Assembly (NCBI RefSeq): GCF_023954305.1
Contig: NZ_JAMLIG010000001.1
Location: 3,678,001 to 3,742,000, forward strand
Source of the DNA: Mesorhizobium sp.
Lineage (GTDB): Bacteria > Pseudomonadota > Alphaproteobacteria > Rhizobiales > Rhizobiaceae
Length of the DNA stretch: 64,000 bases
Direction: 5' to 3'
The notes below the pieces were generated by a model, which did not search any database, was not told the origin of the DNA, and saw nothing but the letters and a program-made list of their open reading frames with translations. Positions 37,161 to 45,509 of the stretch are shown here, in pieces. The translations under genes and the position numbers were made by a program. The first letter of the stretch is position 1. The number at the start of each line of letters is the position of its first letter.

Positions 37161-38575
37161 AGATGCCGCAGACAATCGGGCTGGTCCATTTCATCGGCAT
37201 CGGCGGCATCGGCATGAGCGGCATCGCCGAGGTGCTGCACAATCTCGGCTATCAGGTGCAGGGTTCCGACCAGGCCGACAGCGCCAACGTGCAGCGCTTG
37301 CGCGACAAGGGCATCGCCTGCTTCGTCGGCCACAAGGCCGAGAACCTCGGCAAGGCCGAGGTGGTCGTCGTCTCGACCGCAATCAAGAAATCCAACCCGG
37401 AACTCGTTGCCGCGCGCGAGAAGCTCTTGCCGATCGTGCGCCGCGCCGAGATGCTGGCCGAACTGATGCGCTTCCGTCAGGCGATCGCCATCGGCGGGAC
37501 CCACGGCAAGACGACGACCACGTCGATGGTAGCGACGCTGCTGGAGGCGGGTGGGCTCGACCCGACCGTCGTCAATGGCGGCATCATCAATGCCTACGGC
37601 ACCAATGCGCGCATGGGCGAGGGCGACTGGATGGTCGTCGAGGCGGACGAGAGCGACGGCACGTTCCTGAAGCTGCCGGCCGACATCGCCGTCGTCACCA
37701 ATATCGATCCCGAGCATCTCGACCACTACGGAACGTTCGACAAGGTGAAGGAGGCGTTCAGCCAGTTCGTCGAGAACGTGCCGTTCTACGGCTTCGGCGT
37801 GATGTGCATCGATCATCCGGAGGTGCAGTCGCTGGTCTCCCGCATCGAGGACCGTCGCGTCGTCACCTATGGCGAGAACCCGCAGGCCGACGTGCGCTTC
37901 CACAATCACCGTATGGACGGGGCGGCATCGCTGTTCGACGTTACCATCCGCAACCGCAAGACCGGCGAGATCGTCTCGATCGACGGCCTGCGCCTGCCTA
38001 TGCCCGGCCGCCACAACGTTTCCAACGCGACCGCCGCGATCGCAGTGGCCCACGAACTCGGCATTTCCGACCGGGCGATCAAGGCCGGCATCGCTTCCTT
38101 CGGCGGCGTCAAGCGACGCTTTACACATACGGGTTCGTGGCACGGGGTCGAAATCTTCGACGACTACGGCCATCACCCGGTCGAAATCCGCGCCGTACTC
38201 AAGGCCGCGCGGGAATCGACCAAGGGTCGGGTCATCGCGATAGCCCAGCCGCACCGCTATACGCGTCTGCGCGACCTGTTCGACGAGTTTGCTTCCTGTT
38301 TCAACGATGCCGACACGGTGCTGCTGGCCCCCGTCTATCCGGCCGGCGAAGAGCCGATCGAGGGCGTGAGCTCCGACGCGCTGACCGCGCGCATCCGCTC
38401 CGGCGGCCATCGTGACGCGCGCCACATCGAGGGTGCCGCCGCCGTCGCGCCGATCGTGCGGGACATTGCCCGGCCCGGCGACTACGTCGTGTTCCTGGGC
38501 GCCGGCAACATCACGCAATGGGCCTATGCGCTGCCGAAGGAACTGGCGTCGGGCGGCGACGGGGCGTCCGGATGA
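37157..38575 (+). CDS. murC: UDP-MurNAc:L-Ala ligase MurC
   Basis: Adds L-alanine to UDP-MurNAc, the first Mur ligase step. The 472-residue protein has the N-terminal FIGIGGIGMSGIAEVLHNLG dinucleotide-like loop, the P-loop IGGTHGKTTTTSMVATLL, VEADESDGTFLKLPADIAV with TNIDPEHLDHYG, and DDYGHHPVEI in the C-terminal domain. Length and motifs are standard. murB overlaps its stop by four bases. Confidence 0.98.
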   Translation: MKMPQTIGLVHFIGIGGIGMSGIAEVLHNLGYQVQGSDQADSANVQRLRDKGIACFVGHKAENLGKAEVVVVSTAIKKSNPELVAAREKLLPIVRRAEMLAELMRFRQAIAIGGTHGKTTTTSMVATLLEAGGLDPTVVNGGIINAYGTNARMGEGDWMVVEADESDGTFLKLPADIAVVTNIDPEHLDHYGTFDKVKEAFSQFVENVPFYGFGVMCIDHPEVQSLVSRIEDRRVVTYGENPQADVRFHNHRMDGAASLFDVTIRNRKTGEIVSIDGLRLPMPGRHNVSNATAAIAVAHELGISDRAIKAGIASFGGVKRRFTHTGSWHGVEIFDDYGHHPVEIRAVLKAARESTKGRVIAIAQPHRYTRLRDLFDEFASCFNDADTVLLAPVYPAGEEPIEGVSSDALTARIRSGGHRDARHIEGAAAVAPIVRDIARPGDYVVFLGAGNITQWAYALPKELASGGDGASG

Positions 38576-39534
38576 GCGGCGCCGACTTTCTGCAGCGGCT
38601 GGGGGGGCGGCTCGACGGCCTGCGTGGCCGCATCACCCCCAATGCGGAGATGGACAAGATCACCTGGTTCCGGGCCGGCGGCCAGGCCGAGGTCCTGTTC
38701 CAGCCGGCAGATGAAGAGGATCTCGCCGCCTTCCTCAAGGCGGTGCCGGTCGAGATACCGGTGATGGTCGTCGGTGTGGGCTCGAACCTCCTGGTGCGCG
38801 ACGGCGGTATTCCGGGCTTCGTCGTGCGGCTGTCGGCAAAGGGGTTCGGCGAGGCGGACGCCATCTCGCCGACGCGCATCCGGGCGGGGGCGGCGTGTCC
38901 CGACAAGCGCGTCGCGGCGCTGGCGCTGGAGGCCGGCATCGGCGGATTCCATTTCTATCACGGCATTCCCGGCGCGATCGGCGGGGCGCTGCGGATGAAT
39001 GCCGGGGCCAACGGCGTCGAGACGCGCGAGCGCGTCGTCGAGGTGAGGGCGCTCGACCGCACGGGCAATTTGCATGTGCTCACCAACGCGCAGATGGGCT
39101 ATTCCTACCGTCACTCCTCCGCGCCGATGGACCTGATCTTCACCTCCGCCGTCTTCGAAGGCGTGCCGGACGACCGCGACGCCATCAAGGCCGCGATGGA
39201 CGCCGTCCAGCATCATCGCGAGACGGTGCAGCCGATCCGCGAGAAGACCGGCGGCTCGACCTTCAAGAACCCGCCCGGCACCTCGGCCTGGAAGGAGATC
39301 GACGAGGCGGGCTGCCGCGGCCTGATCATCGGCGGCGCGCAGATGTCGCCGATGCACTGCAATTTCATGATCAATACCGGAACCGCGACCGGCTACGACC
39401 TCGAATATCTCGGCGAGACGGTGCGCGCCCGCGTGCTGGAGAAGTCCGGAATCCGCCTGGAATGGGAAATCAAGAGACTCGGAAACTTCAAGAAAGGCAA
39501 GGAAGTAGACGAGTTTCTGGGGCAGTTGCTTTAG
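38572..39534 (+). CDS. murB: UDP-N-acetylenolpyruvoylglucosamine reductase MurB
   Basis: An FAD enzyme that reduces UDP-GlcNAc-enolpyruvate with NADPH to UDP-MurNAc. In the 320-residue type I-like protein, the FAD loop is VVGVGSNLLVRDGGIPGF. GIPGAIGGALRMNAGANGVE and TGGSTFKNPPG (catalytic serine in GGSTF) are conserved, and the C-terminal catalytic Glu region is present. The start at 38572 (MSGADFL) overlaps the murC stop. It is followed by an unrelated short gene rather than directly by ddl. Confidence 0.97.
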   Translation: MSGADFLQRLGGRLDGLRGRITPNAEMDKITWFRAGGQAEVLFQPADEEDLAAFLKAVPVEIPVMVVGVGSNLLVRDGGIPGFVVRLSAKGFGEADAISPTRIRAGAACPDKRVAALALEAGIGGFHFYHGIPGAIGGALRMNAGANGVETRERVVEVRALDRTGNLHVLTNAQMGYSYRHSSAPMDLIFTSAVFEGVPDDRDAIKAAMDAVQHHRETVQPIREKTGGSTFKNPPGTSAWKEIDEAGCRGLIIGGAQMSPMHCNFMINTGTATGYDLEYLGETVRARVLEKSGIRLEWEIKRLGNFKKGKEVDEFLGQLL

Positions 39535-39563
39535 GATCCGGACGCCGCCGGGGAGGATCTTCG

Positions 39564-40133
39564 ATGGACCACTCCACCCGTCCGCCCCATTCGTTCGATC
39601 CCGGCTTCGCGGAGGCAATCGTCCTCGATGCCTGGCTGCAGCGCGAGATCGTCGCCCGGCGGGGCGTCAACACGGCGCCTGCCCTGGCGGATCGGAGCGA
39701 AGGGCTTGCCCTCGAACGACTTGCCGTCGCCCTTGCCGCAAGTCCGCAGGTCGCTGGCTTCCGCAGCTGCCTCGGCTGGACGCGCGCATTTCTCGATCCG
39801 GAGGAGACAGCCCTCCCGATCGACGCGAAGGGCTGCGAGCTTCCGGATCACATCCTGCGCCGCGGCGCGCCGCCCCCCGGCGCGGAATCGGCCAGGGTCG
39901 AGGTAACGCTGCCGGCCGCCGACACGCTCGTCCTGTTCGAGTTCCTCTGCCGGGAGATCGACGAGCAGGACGGGGCCAGACTGCTTGCCGCCTTCGTCAG
40001 CCCGGCAGAATTCTGGGCGCTGAACAACCTGCACTGCGTGCTCGAGACCGGCGAGTTCTACTCGGCCCTGGAAGACTACGGCACGCAGTTGGAGGCCGCG
40101 CGCGCGACTCTCGTCGCGTCGAAAGCCTTGTAG
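39564..40133 (+). CDS. Unknown gene inserted between murB and ddl
   Basis: A 189-residue soluble protein with no signal peptide, membrane segment or family I recognise. It is mixed alpha/beta by composition, with a leucine/alanine-rich middle (LALERLAVALAASPQVAGF) and a C-terminal region that looks helical (FWALNNLHCVLETGEFYSALEDYG). The ATG at 39564 has a strong GGGAGG site, so it is well translated. It follows murB by 29 bases on the same strand and is followed by a 224-base gap with seven GANTC sites. Its codon use looks like that of its neighbours, so it is not obviously foreign. A link to cell-wall synthesis is only suggested by place. Confidence 0.75.
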   Translation: MDHSTRPPHSFDPGFAEAIVLDAWLQREIVARRGVNTAPALADRSEGLALERLAVALAASPQVAGFRSCLGWTRAFLDPEETALPIDAKGCELPDHILRRGAPPPGAESARVEVTLPAADTLVLFEFLCREIDEQDGARLLAAFVSPAEFWALNNLHCVLETGEFYSALEDYGTQLEAARATLVASKAL

Positions 40134-40208
40134 CCACAAGCACTTGCACGCCAATCGGAAAGCCAGGCGCAAGCTTCGCGGCCCTCTGCGCAATCTTGGC
40201 TTGCCAGC

Positions 40209-40321
40209 GAATCCCAGTTCTGATTCCTTGGGCCAAAGCGTTTCCTGATTTGAGTCGTTCGACGCGTAGCCGCGTTTTCCGTCTGGCGGGGGAATCCACC
40301 GGAAGACTCGGACTCTGAATC
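40209..40321 (+). promoter_or_regulatory. Cluster of seven GANTC (CcrM) sites upstream of ddl
   Basis: GANTC occurs at 40209 (GAATC), 40222 (GATTC), 40252 (GAGTC), 40292 (GAATC), 40305 (GACTC), 40311 (GACTC) and 40317 (GAATC): seven in 113 bases, where about one per 256 is expected by chance. In alphaproteobacteria CcrM methylates this sequence and GcrA reads the state, timing division genes. The region (40134-40357) has no gene and probably holds an internal promoter for ddl-ftsQAZ. Confidence 0.7.
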
Positions 40322-40357
40322 CTCGAGACGTCATCGCCAACCCGACCGGAGAGGGGC

Positions 40358-41284
40358 ATGACTGGCAAACACGTCGCTGTTCTTATGGGCGGATTCTCGT
40401 CCGAGCGGCCCGTGTCGCTGTCCTCCGGCAATTCCTGCGCGGATACTCTCGAGAAGGTCGGCTACCGCGTCACGCGCGTGGACGTCGGTCGCGATATTGC
40501 GCGCGTGCTGGCGGAACTGGCGCCCGACGTCGCTTTCAACGCGCTGCACGGGCCCTACGGCGAGGACGGCACGATCCAGGGCATCCTCGAATATCTTCAG
40601 ATCCCCTACACGCATTCGGGTGTATTGGCGTCGGCTCTGGCGATGCACAAGGAGCAGGCCAAGCGGGTCGCCAAGGCGGTCGGCATTCCGGTGGCGGAAT
40701 CAAGGGTGGTAAGCCGGCACGCCATCGGCGCGAAGCATCCGATGAAGCCGCCCTATGTCGTGAAGCCGGTCAGCGAAGGGTCGAGCTTCGGCGTCGTGAT
40801 CGTCCAGGAAGACCAGTCGCATCCGCCGCAGGTGATCGGTTCCGCCGAATGGCGCTACGGCGACACCGTCATGGTCGAGCGCTACATTCACGGCCGCGAG
40901 CTGACCTGCGCCGTCATGGGCGACGTGGCGCTGGGCGTCTGCGAGATCATTCCGGTCGGCCATTCGTTCTACGACTACGATTCGAAATATGTGAAGGGCG
41001 GGTCGAAACACGAAATCCCTGCAAAAATTTCACCGAATATTTACCAAAAAATACAGACACTGACCCTCAAGGCTCATCAAGCAATCGGCTGCCGGGGCGT
41101 TTCCCGTTCTGATTTCCGCTACGACGACCGCCATTCGGAAAATGGCGAGCTCGTTTGGCTCGAAGTCAACACCCAGCCAGGCATGACGCCGACGTCGCTC
41201 GTGCCCGAAATCGCCCAGCATGCAGGGCACGATTTCGGCGAGCTCTTGAGTTGGATGGTGGAGGACGCGTCGTGTTCGCGTTGA
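40358..41284 (+). CDS. ddl: D-alanine--D-alanine ligase
   Basis: Joins two D-alanines with ATP to give the dipeptide used by MurF. The 308-residue ATP-grasp protein has VLMGGFSSERPVSLSSGNSC at the N-terminus (the GGxSxE substrate loop), FNALHGPYGEDGTIQGILEY, VKPVSEGSSFGVVIVQ, and the C-terminal SRSDFRYD and WLEVNTQPGMTPTSLVPE metal-site region. Short AT-richer stretch near 41020-41060 inside the gene. Its last 13 bases overlap ftsQ. Confidence 0.97.
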   Translation: MTGKHVAVLMGGFSSERPVSLSSGNSCADTLEKVGYRVTRVDVGRDIARVLAELAPDVAFNALHGPYGEDGTIQGILEYLQIPYTHSGVLASALAMHKEQAKRVAKAVGIPVAESRVVSRHAIGAKHPMKPPYVVKPVSEGSSFGVVIVQEDQSHPPQVIGSAEWRYGDTVMVERYIHGRELTCAVMGDVALGVCEIIPVGHSFYDYDSKYVKGGSKHEIPAKISPNIYQKIQTLTLKAHQAIGCRGVSRSDFRYDDRHSENGELVWLEVNTQPGMTPTSLVPEIAQHAGHDFGELLSWMVEDASCSR

Positions 41285-42210
41285 AGTCGGCCCAGGGTGC
41301 GCGGAAAGAAGTGGCTGGTTCCACGGTCTCCCGCGCGGCTGCCTTTTGGGACGGGCTGGTGCTTCCGCGCTGGCTGCGCAAGCCTGCGCGGGTGCTCGGC
41401 CGCGTACTCGGCGGCGAGGTCGCGGTGCCGCGCTATGCGGCAACGACGATGACGGCCGTGTTCCTCTCTGCCACCGGCGTCTATGGCGCGATCCTCGGCG
41501 GGCACGGTCCGGCGATCGTGCAGGCGGTAACGGCGCGCAGCGGTTTCGCGGTCGAGGATGTGCGCATGGCCGGCAACCGCGAGACCTCCGAGATCGACAT
41601 TCTCCAGGAACTCGGTCTCGACGGCTGGACGTCGCTGATCGGTTTCGACGCCGACGCCGCCCGCGAACGCATCGCGAAGATGCCATGGGTCACCGCCGCT
41701 TCGGTCAGGAAGATCTACCCCAACGTGATCGAGGTCGAGATCGCCGAAAAACGGCCGCTGGCGATCTGGCAGCACGGCCGGCAGCTGTCGCTGATCGACG
41801 ACGCTGGCCGGATCATCGTGCGGTTCAATCACCAGCGCTACGCAACCCTGCCGGTCTTCATCGGCGCGGGAGCGAACGAGCGCGCGGCCGAATTCATGGC
41901 CAGGATCGCGGCGACGCCGCAACTTTCGGCCCGCGTGAAGGCCTTCATCCGCGTTGCCGACCGCCGTTGGGACTTGAGGCTCGAAAACGGCGTGACGATA
42001 CGGCTTCCGGAGCATGGCGAGGATGCTGCGATTGCCGAGATCGCGCGCCTCGACCGCGAGCAGGGCATCCTGTCTCGCGACGTCGCCGCGGTCGACATGC
42101 GGCTGGAGGACCGCGTCGTCGTCAAGCTGACGCGGGAAGCCGCGACGCGCCGCGAGGCGGCGCTGACCGAACAGGCCAAGAAGTCCGGCAAGCCGGGGAA
42201 GAAGATATGA
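41272..42210 (+). CDS. ftsQ: Cell division protein FtsQ
   Basis: A bitopic divisome protein linking FtsL/B-type proteins to FtsA/FtsI. The start is a GTG at 41272 behind GGAGGAC, giving 312 residues. A cytoplasmic tail of ~50 residues with basic and tryptophan residues precedes one transmembrane helix (~58-80). A POTRA domain follows (RSGFAVEDVRMAGNRETSEIDILQ and GWTSLIGFDADAARERIAKMPWV). The beta domain carries YPNVIEVEIAEKRPLAIWQ. It overlaps ddl by 13 bases and ftsA by four. Confidence 0.95.
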   Translation: MFALKSAQGARKEVAGSTVSRAAAFWDGLVLPRWLRKPARVLGRVLGGEVAVPRYAATTMTAVFLSATGVYGAILGGHGPAIVQAVTARSGFAVEDVRMAGNRETSEIDILQELGLDGWTSLIGFDADAARERIAKMPWVTAASVRKIYPNVIEVEIAEKRPLAIWQHGRQLSLIDDAGRIIVRFNHQRYATLPVFIGAGANERAAEFMARIAATPQLSARVKAFIRVADRRWDLRLENGVTIRLPEHGEDAAIAEIARLDREQGILSRDVAAVDMRLEDRVVVKLTREAATRREAALTEQAKKSGKPGKKI

Positions 42211-43514
42211 GCTGGCTCGCATCCTCCAAGTCGGCCGGCGCGCCCAAGTCGGGGATCGTCACGGTTCTGGACGTCGGTTCGAGCAAGGTGTGCTGCATCA
42301 TCGCGCGCGTCAAACCCCGCGAAGAGAGCGCGCGCCTGCCTGGCCGGACCCACAAGATGCAGGTCATCGGCATCGGCCACCAGAAGTCGCAGGGCGTCAA
42401 AGCCGGCATGATCGTCGATCTCGACAAGGCCGAGCAGGCGATACGGCTGGCGGTCGACGCGGCCGAGCGGATGGCGGGACTCACCGTGGAGTCGCTGATC
42501 ATCAACCTGTCGGCCGGCCGGTTGAAAAGCGAGGCCTTCCAGGCGTCGATCAATCTCGGCGGCCACGAGGTCGACGCCAACGACATCAAGCAGGTGCTGG
42601 CGGCAGGCTCGAGGCAGGCGCTGCGCGCCGAACGCGAGATCGTGCACTCGCTCGCGGTCGGCTTCTCGCTGGACGGCGAGCGCGGCGTGCGTGACCCGCG
42701 CGGCATGGTGGGCGAGACGCTGGGCGTCGACATGCATGTGTTGACGGGCGACGCCGCGCCGCAGCGCAATCTCGAACTGTGCATCAACCGCGCACATCTG
42801 TCGGTCGAGCGCATGGTGGCCACTCCCTATGCCAGCGCGCTGGCGGCGCTCGTCGACGACGAGGCGGAGATGGGGGCTGCCTGCATCGATATGGGCGGCG
42901 GCACCACCACGCTTTCGGTCTTCTCGGAAGGCAAGTTCGTCTATGCGGACGCGATTCCCGTTGGCGGCGGTCATGTGACGCACGATTTGGCGCGCGGGCT
43001 TTCGACTCGTCTGGAAGACGCGGAACGATTGAAGGTTATGCACGGTTCGGCCCTGCAGACCGGTGCGGACGACCGCGACATCGTCAGCGTGCCGCCGATG
43101 GGCGGCGACGAGAGCGACGTGCCTCTGCAGGTGCCGCGCGCGGTGCTGACCCGCATCGTGCGGGCGAGGATCGACGAGACGCTGGAACTGGTGCGCGACC
43201 GGCTCAACCGGTCGGGCTTCGGCAATACCGTCGGCAAGCGCGTCGTGCTCACCGGCGGGGCGAGCCAGCTGTCCGGCCTGCCGGACGCGGCGCGGCGCAT
43301 TCTCGGACGCAACGTCCGCATCGGCCGGCCGCTCGGAATCCACGGCCTGCCGGAAGCGGCGAAGGGGCCCGCTTTTTCGGCAGTCGTCGGACTGATGATC
43401 TATCCCCAGGTCGCCGGCTTCGAGACGAGGCGCGTCGGCGGAATGCGTATGAAGAGTAACGGCACCGGAGGGCGGCTCCACCGTGTCGGTCAGTGGATCA
43501 GAGACAGTTTCTAG
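42207..43514 (+). CDS. ftsA: Cell division protein FtsA
   Basis: An actin-like ATPase that anchors FtsZ to the membrane. In the 435-residue protein, ATP-binding motifs are VTVLDVGSSKVCCIIARVK (phosphate 1), ACIDMGGGTTTLSVF (phosphate 2) and VVLTGGASQLSGLPDAA (adenosine). The 1C domain typical of FtsA is present. The last ten residues (VGQWIRDSF preceded by basic residues) form the amphipathic membrane-targeting helix. Four-base overlap with ftsQ; ftsZ follows after 73 bases. Confidence 0.97.
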   Translation: MSWLASSKSAGAPKSGIVTVLDVGSSKVCCIIARVKPREESARLPGRTHKMQVIGIGHQKSQGVKAGMIVDLDKAEQAIRLAVDAAERMAGLTVESLIINLSAGRLKSEAFQASINLGGHEVDANDIKQVLAAGSRQALRAEREIVHSLAVGFSLDGERGVRDPRGMVGETLGVDMHVLTGDAAPQRNLELCINRAHLSVERMVATPYASALAALVDDEAEMGAACIDMGGGTTTLSVFSEGKFVYADAIPVGGGHVTHDLARGLSTRLEDAERLKVMHGSALQTGADDRDIVSVPPMGGDESDVPLQVPRAVLTRIVRARIDETLELVRDRLNRSGFGNTVGKRVVLTGGASQLSGLPDAARRILGRNVRIGRPLGIHGLPEAAKGPAFSAVVGLMIYPQVAGFETRRVGGMRMKSNGTGGRLHRVGQWIRDSF

Positions 43515-43587
43515 TACCAGTGGGGCTGCGGCCCGTAAGATTGGCGGCCGCGCGGCGAGGCGGCGGGAAAGGCAAAGGACGAGGACA

Positions 43588-45228
43588 ATGACGATCAATC
43601 TCAAGAAGCCGGACATCACAGAGCTGAAGCCGCGTATCACCGTGTTCGGCGTCGGCGGCGGCGGCGGCAACGCCGTCAACAACATGATCACAGCCGGGCT
43701 GCGCGGCGTCGAGTTCGTCGTCGCCAACACCGACGCCCAGGCGCTCGCCATGTCCAAGGCCGAGCGGATCATCCAGCTCGGGGCCAATGTCACCGAAGGC
43801 CTCGGCGCGGGCTCGCAGCCGGAAGTCGGGCGAGCCGCGGCGGAGGAGTGCATCGACGAGATCGTCGACCACCTCGCCGGCACGCACATGTGCTTCGTCA
43901 CCGCCGGCATGGGCGGCGGCACCGGCTCGGGTGCCGCTCCGGTCGTCGCCCGGGCAGCCCGCGAGAAGGGGATCCTGACCGTCGGCGTCGTCACCAAGCC
44001 ATTCCACTTCGAGGGTCAGCGCCGGATGAAGACGGCGGACTCGGCGATAGAGGAACTGATGAAGAGCGTCGATACGCTCATCGTCATCCCCAACCAGAAC
44101 CTGTTCCGCATCGCCAACGACAAGACCACCTTCGCCGACGCCTTCGCGATGGCCGACCAGGTGCTCTATTCGGGCGTCGCCTGCATCACCGACCTGATGG
44201 TCAAGGAAGGCCTCATCAACCTCGACTTCGCCGACGTCCGCTCGGTCATGCGCGAAATGGGCAAGGCGATGATGGGCACCGGGGAAGCCTCCGGCGAGGG
44301 CCGTGCGATGGCCGCCGCCGAGGCCGCGATCGCCAATCCTCTGCTCGACGAGACCTCGATGAAAGGCGCCAAGGGCCTGCTGATCTCGATCACCGGCGGC
44401 CGCGACCTGACCCTGTTCGAGGTCGACGAGGCGGCGACCCGCATCCGCGAGGAAGTCGATCCGGACGCCAACATCATTCTCGGCGCGACGTTCGACGAGG
44501 AGCTGGAAGGCGTCATCCGCGTGTCGGTGGTCGCCACCGGCATCGACAAGACGGGCCTGGAAATGTCGGCGCCGCCGCTGCGCCAGATGCCGAAGCCGGT
44601 GGCCAAGCCGCAGCAGCCCGCCGCGGAGATCCGCCCGGCAGCCGCGCCGCAGCAGCCCGTCGCCCGCGCCGTGGAAGCGCCGAGGATGGAAGAGCGTGCC
44701 GTCGATCCCATCGCCGAAGCGATCCGGGCGGCCGAGGTGCATGCTGCCCCGGCACATGCCGAGCAGGATTTCCGTCCGAAGAGCACGATCTTCCAGCAGC
44801 AGGCCGCCGAACAGGCCGCGCGGCAGGTTCAGCAGCCGGCGGTGCAGGAAGCCCCCGCCGTGCAAACCGCTCCGCGCATGCCGCGGGTCGAGGATTTCCC
44901 GCCGGTCGTTCATGCGGCGCTCGAGGCGCAGCAGGCGGCACGCGCCGCCGAGCCCGACGAGCGCGGGCCGATGGGACTTCTCAAGCGCCTGACTTCGAGC
45001 CTCGGCCGCAAGGAGGAGGAGCCCGCCCGTCTCCAGCCGGCCCAGCCGCGCGAGCCGAAGCTGCAGCCCGCGCCGGAAGCGCGCCGCCTGCCGAGCCAGG
45101 ATCCGTCGCTCTACGCTCCGCGCCGCGGTCAACTCGACGATCACGGGCGTGTGGTGGCCCAGCCGAGGGCGGTGCAAGAGGACGACCAGCTGGAGATTCC
45201 GGCTTTCCTGCGCAGACAGGCGAACTGA
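43588..45228 (+). CDS. ftsZ: Cell division GTPase FtsZ with long C-terminal linker
   Basis: The tubulin-like GTPase that forms the Z ring. The 546-residue protein starts MTINLKKPDITELKPRITVF, with the tubulin signature GGGTGSG at 109-115 and VVTKPFHFEG, NQNLFRI and the T7-loop region in the normal order. The globular part ends near residue 320. It is followed by an unusually long, Gln/Pro/Ala-rich intrinsically disordered linker of about 200 residues, and the conserved tail DDQLEIPAFLRRQAN that binds FtsA and other partners. Long linkers are typical of rhizobia. The start at 43588 follows AGGACGAGG. A terminator lies 29 bases after the stop. Confidence 0.98.
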   Translation: MTINLKKPDITELKPRITVFGVGGGGGNAVNNMITAGLRGVEFVVANTDAQALAMSKAERIIQLGANVTEGLGAGSQPEVGRAAAEECIDEIVDHLAGTHMCFVTAGMGGGTGSGAAPVVARAAREKGILTVGVVTKPFHFEGQRRMKTADSAIEELMKSVDTLIVIPNQNLFRIANDKTTFADAFAMADQVLYSGVACITDLMVKEGLINLDFADVRSVMREMGKAMMGTGEASGEGRAMAAAEAAIANPLLDETSMKGAKGLLISITGGRDLTLFEVDEAATRIREEVDPDANIILGATFDEELEGVIRVSVVATGIDKTGLEMSAPPLRQMPKPVAKPQQPAAEIRPAAAPQQPVARAVEAPRMEERAVDPIAEAIRAAEVHAAPAHAEQDFRPKSTIFQQQAAEQAARQVQQPAVQEAPAVQTAPRMPRVEDFPPVVHAALEAQQAARAAEPDERGPMGLLKRLTSSLGRKEEEPARLQPAQPREPKLQPAPEARRLPSQDPSLYAPRRGQLDDHGRVVAQPRAVQEDDQLEIPAFLRRQAN

Positions 45229-45256
45229 CGCTCGCCGGCAGCGGTTCGGATGACGT

Positions 45257-45290
45257 GAGGGAGGGGTTTCGGCCCCTCTCTTGCTGTTTG
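45257..45290 (+). terminator. Terminator at the end of the ftsQAZ unit
   Basis: A 10-bp stem, GAGGGAGGGG (45257-45266) with CCCCTCTCTT (45273-45282, including G-T pairs), around a TTTCGG loop and followed by GCTGTTTG. It separates ftsZ from lpxC. Confidence 0.75.
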
Positions 45291-45509
45291 AAAAACCCGA
45301 TAATAAACAGTTGGTTATCTCAAGGTGTTGAGATGCGACTGTCGTAACACGGAGTAAGAAACCGTGATTTGGCGACTCCCTGCACACCAACTATCTTCGC
45401 GGCAGGACTTTGATTGGATCGGGCCTATTTGGGGATGGTGACCCGATCGACGCTGGCAAGACGAGACTAATGTTCCGCGTGACGGAAGCATGCCAGCCGA
45501 GGCGGGTGT
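45291..45509 (+). promoter_or_regulatory. lpxC leader with short inverted repeats
   Basis: The gap between the ftsZ terminator and lpxC is AT-richer at its start (AAAAACCCGATAATAAAC). It carries a perfect inverted repeat ATCTCAA-GGTG-TTGAGAT (45317-45334) and CACGG/CCGTG arms (45348-45352 and 45362-45366). It probably contains the lpxC promoter and a structured leader. No gene is seen. Confidence 0.5.

Noticed and set aside
43515..43587. A separate ftsZ promoter with GANTC or CtrA sites
   Set aside because: The 73-base ftsA-ftsZ gap contains no GANTC and no TTAA-N7-TTAA motif; the only dense GANTC cluster is before ddl.
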